Below are positions 56,486-64,000 of a stretch of 64,000 bases of DNA, piece after piece. How positions within the stretch are numbered: position 1 is the first letter of the stretch; every line of letters begins with the position of its first letter. The stretch is from Vibrio sp. HB236076 (GTDB lineage Bacteria; Pseudomonadota; Gammaproteobacteria; Enterobacterales; Vibrionaceae): contig NZ_CP162601.1 in assembly GCF_040957575.1 (NCBI RefSeq), forward strand, positions 1,736,001-1,800,000. The letters are read 5' to 3'. The translations under genes and the position numbers were made by a program. The notes beneath the pieces were generated by a model, which saw nothing but the letters and a program-made list of their open reading frames with translations, did not search any database and was not told the origin of the DNA.

Positions 56486-57745
56486 CTATTCAAGCATAGG
56501 AACTAAAATCGCTAATAATGGAATTTCTTTGCCGTTCGACAAGATTAACTTCCCTTGTTTAAGATCCGCTTTGAAACGGTATTGGTCTTTGTCCGCCGTC
56601 ACCATTTCCATCACCACTAACTCATCTAGAGTTTGGTGTAGACTTGGGTACGATTCGGCGACTTCGTCAGTGACATGACTGTCAAATTGCCCCGACATAC
56701 CTTGCAAAACATTAAAAGGATTTTTCGTGATGTGATCCTCACTTGCCGGGATAGTAATGACGCCTTTTGCTGACACTTCACCGTCTGCAACGTCAAAACT
56801 CAATGCTTGTAAATCAATTTCAAAACCCTGAGCAAATAATCGATCCAAAGCAGGAAGCAACTGCTGAAGCTGAGCAGATGTCACTTCTCCAGAGCGGTCG
56901 ATAAGCTGACGGGTTTTGTCCAATGCTTGTCGGTCGATGTCGTTAATGGCAAAGCGCAGTTTAAGCGCATTAATCGGATCGATACCCAAGCTTTCAAGGT
57001 GCTCAATGGACAGATCAGCAACACTGGTCAACTTTTCTTCCGTTTCATCAAATGAAGTCACCATGTGGTAGTTGGCCTTTTGTATCTTAGCTAAAGCCTC
57101 ACTGGTGATGTCGGTTAGTTGGCTATTCTCTATCGACCAAGATTGCTCACCGACAAAATAACCATGTGCTTGTTTGCCAGCGCCTTGTCCTTGGATATTA
57201 TCGAGCTTGAGGGCATCGCCATTGGCAAATGCAATTTGAATTGATGGCACACTCGCTTGATAGGTCAACCCCCCTAGCACGGTTAATGAGCCGCTAATTT
57301 GACTCGGCTGGAGCGAAAATGCCACCCCTTTGAGATCGTTTTGGTAATTCCATTGCTCAATATCAAGTTCAAATTGCGTGTTGCCATTTAACTGAGTATG
57401 AGTGGTTAAACTGATCGGCACATCAGGGTGATCGCTAATGTGAGATTGTGACGTTAAGCCAAACAGACCATGAGAGATATCACTGGTGATTGTCCATTGC
57501 TTAGGTAAGCCATCGCGAGTTAATTGCTCGAGAAGCTTGGGATCAACGACAGTAAACTGACTGACCATCTTCGATGAAAGGTAGCCTCTTTGGTAATCGA
57601 GTACCTGAGTTTGCACACCGTTCATTTGCAGTGTCTTCACGCCTTGACGCAGGGCTTCTTCACCTACTTTACCAACCACAGCAGGCCAACAGGCAACCAG
57701 GGCTAACACCCCGCCCACCGCACCGATTTTTTGTAATTTATTCAT
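56486..57745 (-). CDS. DUF945 (YdgA-family) protein
   Basis: 419 residues from ATG 57743-57745. N-terminal hydrophobic signal or anchor with a possible lipobox (LALVACWPAVVG). The body has the YdgA/DUF945 pattern: VLDYQRGYLSSKMVSQFTV and AxGxxTIP-like DGEVSAKGVITIP. Membrane-anchored periplasmic protein, often dimeric; function unknown. Faces serC, with its own terminator. Confidence 0.8.
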   Translation of the reverse strand: MNKLQKIGAVGGVLALVACWPAVVGKVGEEALRQGVKTLQMNGVQTQVLDYQRGYLSSKMVSQFTVVDPKLLEQLTRDGLPKQWTITSDISHGLFGLTSQSHISDHPDVPISLTTHTQLNGNTQFELDIEQWNYQNDLKGVAFSLQPSQISGSLTVLGGLTYQASVPSIQIAFANGDALKLDNIQGQGAGKQAHGYFVGEQSWSIENSQLTDITSEALAKIQKANYHMVTSFDETEEKLTSVADLSIEHLESLGIDPINALKLRFAINDIDRQALDKTRQLIDRSGEVTSAQLQQLLPALDRLFAQGFEIDLQALSFDVADGEVSAKGVITIPASEDHITKNPFNVLQGMSGQFDSHVTDEVAESYPSLHQTLDELVVMEMVTADKDQYRFKADLKQGKLILSNGKEIPLLAILVPMLE

Positions 57746-57997
57746 AATCAAAATTGTTGAGTAGTTTGATTCAGTCTAGCTTATCTGTGGTTAACAAGAA
57801 AGCGAGCGCAATATCAGGCGCTTTACTCTGACCAAAAAATGACTCATTACAGTGCAAAACACACCGCGTTACAGTCAGGCGGTATTATTTTTTGTCTTTG
57901 GTAACAAATTATAAAACTATCTCGTTGAAAAGTTGACTGAATACAGTTTATCCTTAGCGATATCTTACATTGATACAATTCGACAAAGGTTTAGCAA

Positions 57998-58552
57998 ATG
58001 ATGCGTAAAACTCTTTTCGCCGCAGCGCTATTGCTTGGCTCACACCCCTTGATGGCCGCGACTAACAACTACAACGACACTACGGTGATGAGCAATTTCA
58101 GCTACGACTATTTCGAAGCTCGAATCGGTGCTAGTCCTGTTACTTTTGGTGGCGCACTAAGCAAATCCGTTCACCCCAACGCGCATTTTCTCGCTCGCTT
58201 TGATTCTGAATTTGAAGATGATTTCGACTCATCCTTTGGTTTTGGTTTTCACTCGCCCATTAACAATTGGGCAGATTTAACCGGTGAAATGCTGTTGAGA
58301 GTCGTCGAAGAAGAATCGAGCAGTGATACCGACACGGGCATGGAAGTCAACCTTGGTGTGCGCCAATGGCTTGGTCCACAGCTTGAAGTCGGCGGTAAAG
58401 TTGGCTATGTCGATATCGATGATGACAATCACGTCATTGGTGGCGCTTATGCCCGCTTCCACTCTACCGAGCTCTTTTCCATCGGTGCGGAAGCAAGAAT
58501 TAACGATTTTTACGGCAACCAGGTGATGTTTACCACCCGCTTTAAATTTTAA
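57998..58552 (+). CDS. Outer-membrane beta-barrel protein
   Basis: 184 residues. Signal peptide MMRKTLFAAALLLGSHPLMA. Alternating strands (YFEARIGASPVTFGGAL, FGFGFHSPI, MEVNLGVRQWLG, LEVGGKVGYVDI, GGAYARFHS) and a C-terminal NQVMFTTRFKF with final Phe indicate a small barrel. No family name can be given. Confidence 0.72.
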   Translation: MMRKTLFAAALLLGSHPLMAATNNYNDTTVMSNFSYDYFEARIGASPVTFGGALSKSVHPNAHFLARFDSEFEDDFDSSFGFGFHSPINNWADLTGEMLLRVVEEESSSDTDTGMEVNLGVRQWLGPQLEVGGKVGYVDIDDDNHVIGGAYARFHSTELFSIGAEARINDFYGNQVMFTTRFKF

Positions 58553-58616
58553 TTCTGTGTATCGTACAGGCCTAGAAGCGTTGCTTTAAATCCGCTTTCA
58601 AACGCACCATCAAAGC

Positions 58617-59378
58617 TCAGTTTGTTGGTGCGTTATCATTTTGAGCCAAATCACGCTTTTTAGAGTCCGAGTTCCCTTTGTGGTTTACTTTTTTGACTGA
58701 CATCGAAGCAGTGATCAGCTTATGTTCCGAAAGGCTGCGCAGGTGTTGAGTATACGTAGGTTCTACCATTATAGGCTTTTGGTTGATCTCTAGGGTCTGA
58801 CTTACTTCTCTTTCTGCAAGCATCATCCGTAGTTGCTGCTTGTGCTGGTCCGTCAACACTTCCCAACGCACTCCCAGTTCGGCACCGGCTAATCGCCAAA
58901 GTATTCTTATCGATAAGTCCTTGCCTAATTTTTTCTTTAAAAAATAAAAAGCATCCACCGCGCCAATTTCAAAAAAAGCTTCTGTGTTCGTGATGGCTAT
59001 TTTTCTTAACAAACTGGCAAGATGAATATTTAGATTGGGTAAGGCATGTAACTTTTGCTCAATTATTGCACTTCGTTGTAGGTTAGCCTGTTCAATAATT
59101 AATTGTATGACTTCAACATAGCGAGTCGGCTGCTGTGAAAAGTCTTCTGCTAATAAAAACAGTTCATCTAAATAACAGTGAAACTCGTTGTGTGACTTCA
59201 ATCCAAATTCATTGATTTTATCCTGGCTCAAGCCTTTCGTTTGTAAAAACAATTGGCCATTTTTTTCTATTGCAATGAGAATCTTACCGTGAATAAAACT
59301 CATCAGACCAAAAAAACTATGCACTTTGACATCGATAGAATGTGAATTTAATATATCTCGGTAGTACTCAATGATCAT
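58617..59378 (-). CDS. tfoX: TfoX-family competence activator
   Basis: 253 residues, AGAGGAA upstream. A TfoX N-terminal domain (FFGLMSFIHGKILIAIEKNG, then LFLQTKG) and a C-terminal domain (LPNLNIHLASLLRKIAI, AFFEIGAVDAFYFLKKKLG) are present. In Vibrio, TfoX is the chitin-induced activator of natural transformation and type VI secretion; the location near serC and panP matches VC1153. A basic/polar tail of about 50 residues beyond the family domain (KKVNHKGNSDSKKRD) makes it longer than V. cholerae TfoX (about 200). A CGCACCA/TGGTGCG hairpin overlaps its 3' end. Confidence 0.8.
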   Translation of the reverse strand: MIIEYYRDILNSHSIDVKVHSFFGLMSFIHGKILIAIEKNGQLFLQTKGLSQDKINEFGLKSHNEFHCYLDELFLLAEDFSQQPTRYVEVIQLIIEQANLQRSAIIEQKLHALPNLNIHLASLLRKIAITNTEAFFEIGAVDAFYFLKKKLGKDLSIRILWRLAGAELGVRWEVLTDQHKQQLRMMLAEREVSQTLEINQKPIMVEPTYTQHLRSLSEHKLITASMSVKKVNHKGNSDSKKRDLAQNDNAPTN

Positions 59379-59661
59379 ACAGACTATTCCTCTACTAACT
59401 CAAAAGACGGCCAGGCTGTTAAAAGGACGTAAATTGCCTTAAAAGAGCATAACGATGAATGAGAGCAAGTTAATTGCTGTTACCAATTAACTCTAAGAAA
59501 TAATTCGTCATATGTCAGGTTAATAAAAGAATAAGTGACAAAGTTTATGTATTTATCTTGAGTTCCTTCACATTTATTTAACAAAGTAACAATTAATAAT
59601 CTAGGTGACTGGGTTTTCTTTTTTTCATAATTACGTGTCATTCATTAATAAGTGAGTTTTC

Positions 59662-60585
59662 ATGGAGCACCTTTCGTTTTACTGGCGTCCCGACAACAAA
59701 CAATGGATTTTAGAATCATTAAAGCAAGAGTTTGCTGAAATGATTGATCTCGCCATTGCAGCAGGTCATGTCTCTTTGCCACCTTTACCTGATGTCGTAC
59801 TGCAGATTCAACAATTGTGTTTAGAGCCAGAAGTCGATGTTGATCAGATCCGTATTTTGTTAATGTCTGAACCCAGTCTTGCCGCCTCCTTGATCAGGAT
59901 AGCCAATTCGGTCATGTTCAATCGTCGCGGTATTGAGTGTCACGATCTGCGAGTGGCGATCAATCGACTGGGTATCTTACGCGTTAGAGACATCATTACG
60001 GCGCAAGCCATCGAACAATTAAAAACGTCTTCTCGATTTGAGCCATGCTGCCAACAGACGTTAGAACAAAGTGCCAAAGCATCCAAACAACTCGGGGCGA
60101 CCATGGCATTAGTCGTCGAGCAATATCAAGCTTCGGACAAGGCTCGTTTCCATTATTTCAACAAAGAGAAAGCGTTTTTAACCGGTTTGTTAGCCGATAT
60201 TGGTTTGTACAGTTTGGTTCGCGAATACCATGTGTATTTAGCGCGCGGAAATTACCTTGCGGTGGAGTTGGCAATGGCCTTGTTTGAACATCGCTGTGGT
60301 AATTTTAGCCAAAACGTACTGTCGTGTTGGGGCTTTGATCAAGATTACCTCGATGTAGCTTCAAATGAAGGTCAGCAACTCGATACCAATCATGTCAGTT
60401 ATCTAGACATAGCGCGTATTGCTTATTATTTGCTGTTATTTCGACGTCAAGACGACAGCGGACTGGAAGACTACCAGGTTGAGTTTGATACCACGGGTGC
60501 CCAAATACTGTACCAATTGTCTAACTTAAATGAGCGTGAATTTGAGCAGCGGCTCGATGCGGTGCTCAAAAGTAGCGGTCTATAA
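59662..60585 (+). CDS. HDOD-domain signalling protein
   Basis: 307 residues. Residues ~38-245 match HDOD: LPPLPDVVLQIQQL, EPSLAASLIRIANSVMFNRRG, VAINRLGILRVRDII, FLTGLLADIGLY. HDOD is an HD-fold domain lacking the metal-binding residues, used in regulation of motility and stress. No GGDEF or EAL partner domain. Diverges from tfoX over a ~280-bp AT-rich gap. Confidence 0.85.
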   Translation: MEHLSFYWRPDNKQWILESLKQEFAEMIDLAIAAGHVSLPPLPDVVLQIQQLCLEPEVDVDQIRILLMSEPSLAASLIRIANSVMFNRRGIECHDLRVAINRLGILRVRDIITAQAIEQLKTSSRFEPCCQQTLEQSAKASKQLGATMALVVEQYQASDKARFHYFNKEKAFLTGLLADIGLYSLVREYHVYLARGNYLAVELAMALFEHRCGNFSQNVLSCWGFDQDYLDVASNEGQQLDTNHVSYLDIARIAYYLLLFRRQDDSGLEDYQVEFDTTGAQILYQLSNLNEREFEQRLDAVLKSSGL

Positions 60586-60626
60586 TCTCCCCCACTGCCC
60601 TTGTATTCGAGTAAGAAGTCCGATTT

Positions 60627-61541
60627 ATGTATTCCAGCATGTTGTTTATCTTTATTCCTTTGGTGGTGGGTTACCTCCTCACGTTCAAGGATCCGAAATG
60701 GCGAGCAAGAGCCGGTAAAGCCACGCAATGGCTTATTTATGTCATCTTGTTTTTAATGGGGATCAGCATTACTTCGGTTGATAATCTTGCCGCGAACACC
60801 TCAGCCATGTTGACCTATAGCCTCGGTTACTTTTTGGTTATCGGGGGGTGTAATTTGGCCTTTCTGCCTGTCGTTGACCGCTTTTGGCCAGTCACTCTCG
60901 AAGAAAAGCGCTATCGTCCCCCGCTGATTAAAATGGCAATGAGCTCGATAAAACTCATCAGCGTCGTCGCGCTAGGCGGCCTCATTGGTATTGTCATGAA
61001 CTTGCCGACTGACGCTGTTGATAGCGCCAGTGAGTTTTGCCTCTATGCTCTGCTGTTTTTTATCGGTTACGATCTCAGGCACAGCGGCCTTTCACTCCAG
61101 CAGATACTGCTCAATAAACAGGGCATGCTGCTCAGTGCAATTATTGTCCTGTCGTCCATGTTGGCTGGAGTACTGATGACCCTCTTTACCGATGTGCCTT
61201 TGTTTCAAAGTTTGGCCATGGCCTCTGGTTTTGGCTGGTATTCACTCTCGGGTATTCTTATCGGTGATGCTTACGGACCAGTGTTTGGTGGTGCCTCGTT
61301 TATTTTAGAGTTGCTCAGGGAGTTGGCGGCGATTTTGATTATTCCGGTGTTTATTTATCGCTACCCCTCTACTGTAATTGGCTATGCTGGGGCCACCGCA
61401 ATGGACTTTACTTTGCCTATCATACAAAGCTCTGGTGGGGTGCGCTGCGTTCCTATTGCGATTGTCAGTGGCTTTATTTTAAGTGTATTAGTACCAGTAT
61501 TGATGTTGTTCTTTATATCTCTTTCTCAAGGATTAGCGTGA
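60627..61541 (+). CDS. lysO: LysO-type lysine exporter
   Basis: 304 residues with eight or so helices. Family marks: MFIFIPLVVGYLL-like N-terminus, LMGISI, YALLFFIGYDLRHSG, SGFGWYSLSGILIGDAYGPVFGGASF. LysO (YbjE) exports L-lysine and toxic analogues across the inner membrane. Only 41 bp after the HDOD gene, so perhaps co-transcribed; no lysine riboswitch fits in this gap. Confidence 0.88.
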   Translation: MYSSMLFIFIPLVVGYLLTFKDPKWRARAGKATQWLIYVILFLMGISITSVDNLAANTSAMLTYSLGYFLVIGGCNLAFLPVVDRFWPVTLEEKRYRPPLIKMAMSSIKLISVVALGGLIGIVMNLPTDAVDSASEFCLYALLFFIGYDLRHSGLSLQQILLNKQGMLLSAIIVLSSMLAGVLMTLFTDVPLFQSLAMASGFGWYSLSGILIGDAYGPVFGGASFILELLRELAAILIIPVFIYRYPSTVIGYAGATAMDFTLPIIQSSGGVRCVPIAIVSGFILSVLVPVLMLFFISLSQGLA

Positions 61542-61623
61542 ACAACAAGTTGTAATTTTCGCGAGACAAGAGCGACGTTTTAGTTTATTTTGTTTCGCCA
61601 TTAGCTCAATTAGAATGATAATT

Positions 61624-63285
61624 ATGGTGACAGAACACAAACCTGTGCGAGTGGATTTTGACAGTCTTGTACGTATTTTCACTGTCCCAGAAGGGGAAAC
61701 ATCGACGTTAACGCAAATTGAGCGTCGTCTATCTAATAACCTTGACCAATTTCTCAACGATCATATCGTTGCTCATGAAAAGCCGTTAGTTGAGATTGAA
61801 AAGCACTTCGCTTCGACTCAGATCCCAGAGCAAGCCCAGTTAGTTTCTGATCATACTCAGCATTTACTCGACAACTTGGTCGCACATTCGGTTCACACGG
61901 CATCGCCGCGATTCATCGGTCATATGACGTCAGCGTTGCCTTATTTTTTGATGCCGCTGTCTAAAATCATGATTGCGCTTAATCAAAATACCGTCAAGAT
62001 TGAGACCTCGAAAGCTTTTACTCCGCTTGAGCGGCAAGTCATTGGCATGTTACATCGCCTTGCCTATCAACGCGATGAGAATTTTTATACGCCATTCCTT
62101 CACAGTGCCAAACACTCTCTGGGCGTCTTTTGCTCTGGAGGCACTGTCGCCAACCTCACTGCCCTCTGGGTTGCGAGAAACAATGCATTTCCCGCTGATG
62201 GTGAGCAATTTCAGGGTATTGAACGCGATGGTGCCGTCGCTGCACTGCGCCATTATGGTTATCAAGACATGGCGATATTGGTCTCTGAACGCGGCCATTA
62301 TTCACTCGCCAAAGCCGCAGACATCTTGGGGATTGGCCAACGTAATTTGATCAAGATAAAAACCGATCACAACAACAAATTGTCACTCAGTGATTTACAA
62401 ATTACCCTAGCAGACTGCCAGGCCAAAAATATCAAAGTCCTTGCCGTTGTCGGTATTGCCGGAACGACAGAAACCGGCACGGTCGATCCGCTCAATGACA
62501 TCGCCACATTATGTCAACAATACCAATGTCATTTTCACGTCGATGCCGCATGGGGCGGGGCTACGTTAATGTCCAACCAATATCGCTATTTACTTGACGG
62601 CATTGAACACGCAGACTCGATAACCATCGATGCCCACAAGCAGTTGTACATCCCGATGGGCGCTGGCATGGTCTTATTTAAAACACCGGAACTGGCCCAG
62701 TCGATTGAGCATCACGCGCAATACATTTTACGCGATGGTTCAAAAGACCTAGGCGCCCATACGTTAGAAGGTTCACGCTCAGGCATTGCCATGCTACTTT
62801 ATGCCGCCATGCACATTATCAGTCGCCCCGGCTATGAACTCTTAATCAATCAAAGTATTGAAAAAGCGCGTCGCTTTGCCGAAATGATTGAGGCTCATTG
62901 TGACTTTGAGCTTACCTCGAAGCCTGAATTGTGTTTGTTGACCTACCGTTACGCGCCGCAAGTGTTGCAACGAGCAATGAAGCATGCCGACTTCGCAACA
63001 AAAGAGAAAATTAACTGTATTCTTAATGAGTTAACCAAACAAATACAAAAAGCCCAACGCGAAAACGGAAACTCGTTCGTGTCAAGAACCCAGCTCAACT
63101 TGGAACGCTATCAAGGGCAAGATATTGTCGTATTTCGCGTCGTGCTGGCCAACCCACTGACCACCAATGAAATTCTTAGCGCGATTCTCGATGAACAAGT
63201 GAACTTAGCCAATACCTTTTGCGCTTTACTCGCCCCCTTGCGTGAACAAGCACAGTCAATCCTTGATTCCAAGGCCAGTAGCTAA
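61624..63285 (+). CDS. panP: PanP, PLP-dependent aspartate 1-decarboxylase
   Basis: 553 residues from ATG 61624 (a Met three codons earlier is possible). Group II decarboxylase: PLP-binding Lys339 in DAHKQLYIP, Asp307 in HVDAAWGG, CSGGTVANLTALW. The sequence follows the Vibrio PanP family, which makes beta-alanine from aspartate and replaces PanD in pantothenate synthesis. Glutamate decarboxylase is the main alternative, but synteny and overall identity favour PanP. Confidence 0.9.
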   Translation: MVTEHKPVRVDFDSLVRIFTVPEGETSTLTQIERRLSNNLDQFLNDHIVAHEKPLVEIEKHFASTQIPEQAQLVSDHTQHLLDNLVAHSVHTASPRFIGHMTSALPYFLMPLSKIMIALNQNTVKIETSKAFTPLERQVIGMLHRLAYQRDENFYTPFLHSAKHSLGVFCSGGTVANLTALWVARNNAFPADGEQFQGIERDGAVAALRHYGYQDMAILVSERGHYSLAKAADILGIGQRNLIKIKTDHNNKLSLSDLQITLADCQAKNIKVLAVVGIAGTTETGTVDPLNDIATLCQQYQCHFHVDAAWGGATLMSNQYRYLLDGIEHADSITIDAHKQLYIPMGAGMVLFKTPELAQSIEHHAQYILRDGSKDLGAHTLEGSRSGIAMLLYAAMHIISRPGYELLINQSIEKARRFAEMIEAHCDFELTSKPELCLLTYRYAPQVLQRAMKHADFATKEKINCILNELTKQIQKAQRENGNSFVSRTQLNLERYQGQDIVVFRVVLANPLTTNEILSAILDEQVNLANTFCALLAPLREQAQSILDSKASS

Positions 63286-63515
63286 TGGAACACAGCGTGT
63301 GCTCATGCCAGCACATGCTGATTAAATCTGCGTTTTTATTCACTTTTTTGTTTGAGGCGAGTCAAATTCTACAAATTTTGTCTGGTGAATACGTTTCGTC
63401 ATTGCTTAAAATCAGTTTATAATCAAGCAACTTTATTGTCACTCGTCGTGGTATAAGTGGTGTTCACTTAACCGTACTGCGTATCTCTCATCTTTTTTAC
63501 TGAACCGCACACATT

Positions 63516-64000
63516 ATGAATACATTAGATAAAATTCAGAAAAATTTAGACAACTTCAGTAAGTCTGAACGCAAAGTCGCAGAAGTGATCATGGCTTCAC
63601 CACAAACCGCCATCCATTCCAGTATTGCTACGTTGGCAAAAATGGCTGATGTCAGCGAACCGACCGTCAACCGCTTTTGTCGCCGTTTAGATACCAAGGG
63701 GTTTCCTGATTTTAAACTCCACCTCGCACAGAGCCTTGCCAATGGCACACCTTATGTCAACCGCAATGTCGAAGAGGACGACGGTCCAGACGCTTACACA
63801 CAGAAAATTTTTGAATCGACGATGGCCTGTCTTGACGTGGCAAAAAACACCCTCGACCCAACGCAAATCAACCGCGCCGTCGATTTGTTAACTCAGGCCA
63901 AGCGCATTTCATTTTTTGGTTTGGGTGCCTCGTCAACCGTTGCCAAAGACGCGCAAAACAAATTTATGCGCTTTAATATTCCGATCACCTACTTTGACGA
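63516..64000 (+). CDS. hexR: HexR, RpiR-family regulator (3' end outside window)
   Basis: ATG 63516 opens a frame still running at the right edge (first ~161 residues). HTH_6 domain (MNTLDKIQKNLDNFSKSERK, then SIATLAKMADVSEPTVNRFCR) followed by the start of a SIS domain (ISFFGLGASSTVAKDA). Matches HexR, the KDPG-sensing regulator of central carbon genes (zwf, edd, eda, gapA). TATAAT at 63418-63423 is a possible -10. Confidence 0.9.
   Translation, partial: MNTLDKIQKNLDNFSKSERKVAEVIMASPQTAIHSSIATLAKMADVSEPTVNRFCRRLDTKGFPDFKLHLAQSLANGTPYVNRNVEEDDGPDAYTQKIFESTMACLDVAKNTLDPTQINRAVDLLTQAKRISFFGLGASSTVAKDAQNKFMRFNIPITYFD

Noticed and set aside
60586..60626. Lysine riboswitch before lysO
   Set aside because: Only 41 bp separate lysO from the upstream gene, too short for the aptamer.

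Overview
The window is a stretch of gammaproteobacterial chromosome, most likely Vibrionaceae and close to Vibrio. The grounds are a TrpR-type operator with a trpL leader ahead of trpEGDCFBA (trpG separate from trpD), a stand-alone PanP-type aspartate 1-decarboxylase, a long-form PurC, a TfoX competence activator, HexR, an AspS-type secretin pilotin beside metR, and several small families common in Vibrio (DUF4250, DUF3334, DUF2786, DUF2797). I saw no insertion sequence, prophage, integron, CRISPR array, rRNA or tRNA. Base composition looks even, apart from a very AT-rich promoter region near 22.2-22.7 kb.

Layout. 0-3.7 kb: a partial nucleotidyltransferase gene, efpL-yciU, then rluB, yciO and rnm on the minus strand. 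4.7-11.8 kb: trp promoter/operator, leader peptide, attenuator and the complete tryptophan operon. 12-15.3 kb: a dicarboxylate/amino-acid symporter, yciB, yciA, yciI and a pilotin lipoprotein. 15.3-16.7 kb: a 50-codon remnant of metE facing an intact metR. 16.8-23.2 kb: DUF4250, two unrecognised genes, a ~1165-residue acidic Ca-binding-repeat lipoprotein and a small outer-membrane barrel. 23.4-30.4 kb: hrpA and a three-gene unit with a PhoD-like phosphatase and a TerB-like protein. 30.5-33.4 kb: an isolated hpxO-type urate hydroxylase and small envelope or membrane genes. 33.5-36.7 kb: thrS-infC-rpmI-rplT with its translational control signals. 37-45.3 kb: a small barrel, the ydiJ-type D-2-hydroxyglutarate dehydrogenase, a CheX-like DUF3334 protein, DUF2786, an OmpA-like lipoprotein, a membrane J-domain protein and an SOS-controlled SulA-like protein. 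45.4-55 kb: purC, maeA, sanA, DUF2797, trxB, cydD and cydC. 55-64 kb: serC, DUF945, a barrel, tfoX, an HDOD protein, lysO, panP and the 5' part of hexR.

Most of the window is housekeeping: amino-acid synthesis, translation, respiratory assembly and central carbon control. Several regulatory circuits can be read directly: TrpR operator plus attenuator, a LexA box at the sulA-like gene, a PurR-like box before purC, a MetR-type box before metR, a CRP-like site before the large lipoprotein, an AUU start for infC, and a tRNA-Thr anticodon-arm mimic just upstream of thrS. No complete undescribed system is evident. The observations most worth following are the metE remnant, the CheC/CheX signature in DUF3334, a GIY-YIG-like pattern in the DUF2797 protein, the membrane TPR/J-domain protein, the large lipoprotein with three related C-terminal units, and a six-unit 10-bp ACAGT array after yciU.
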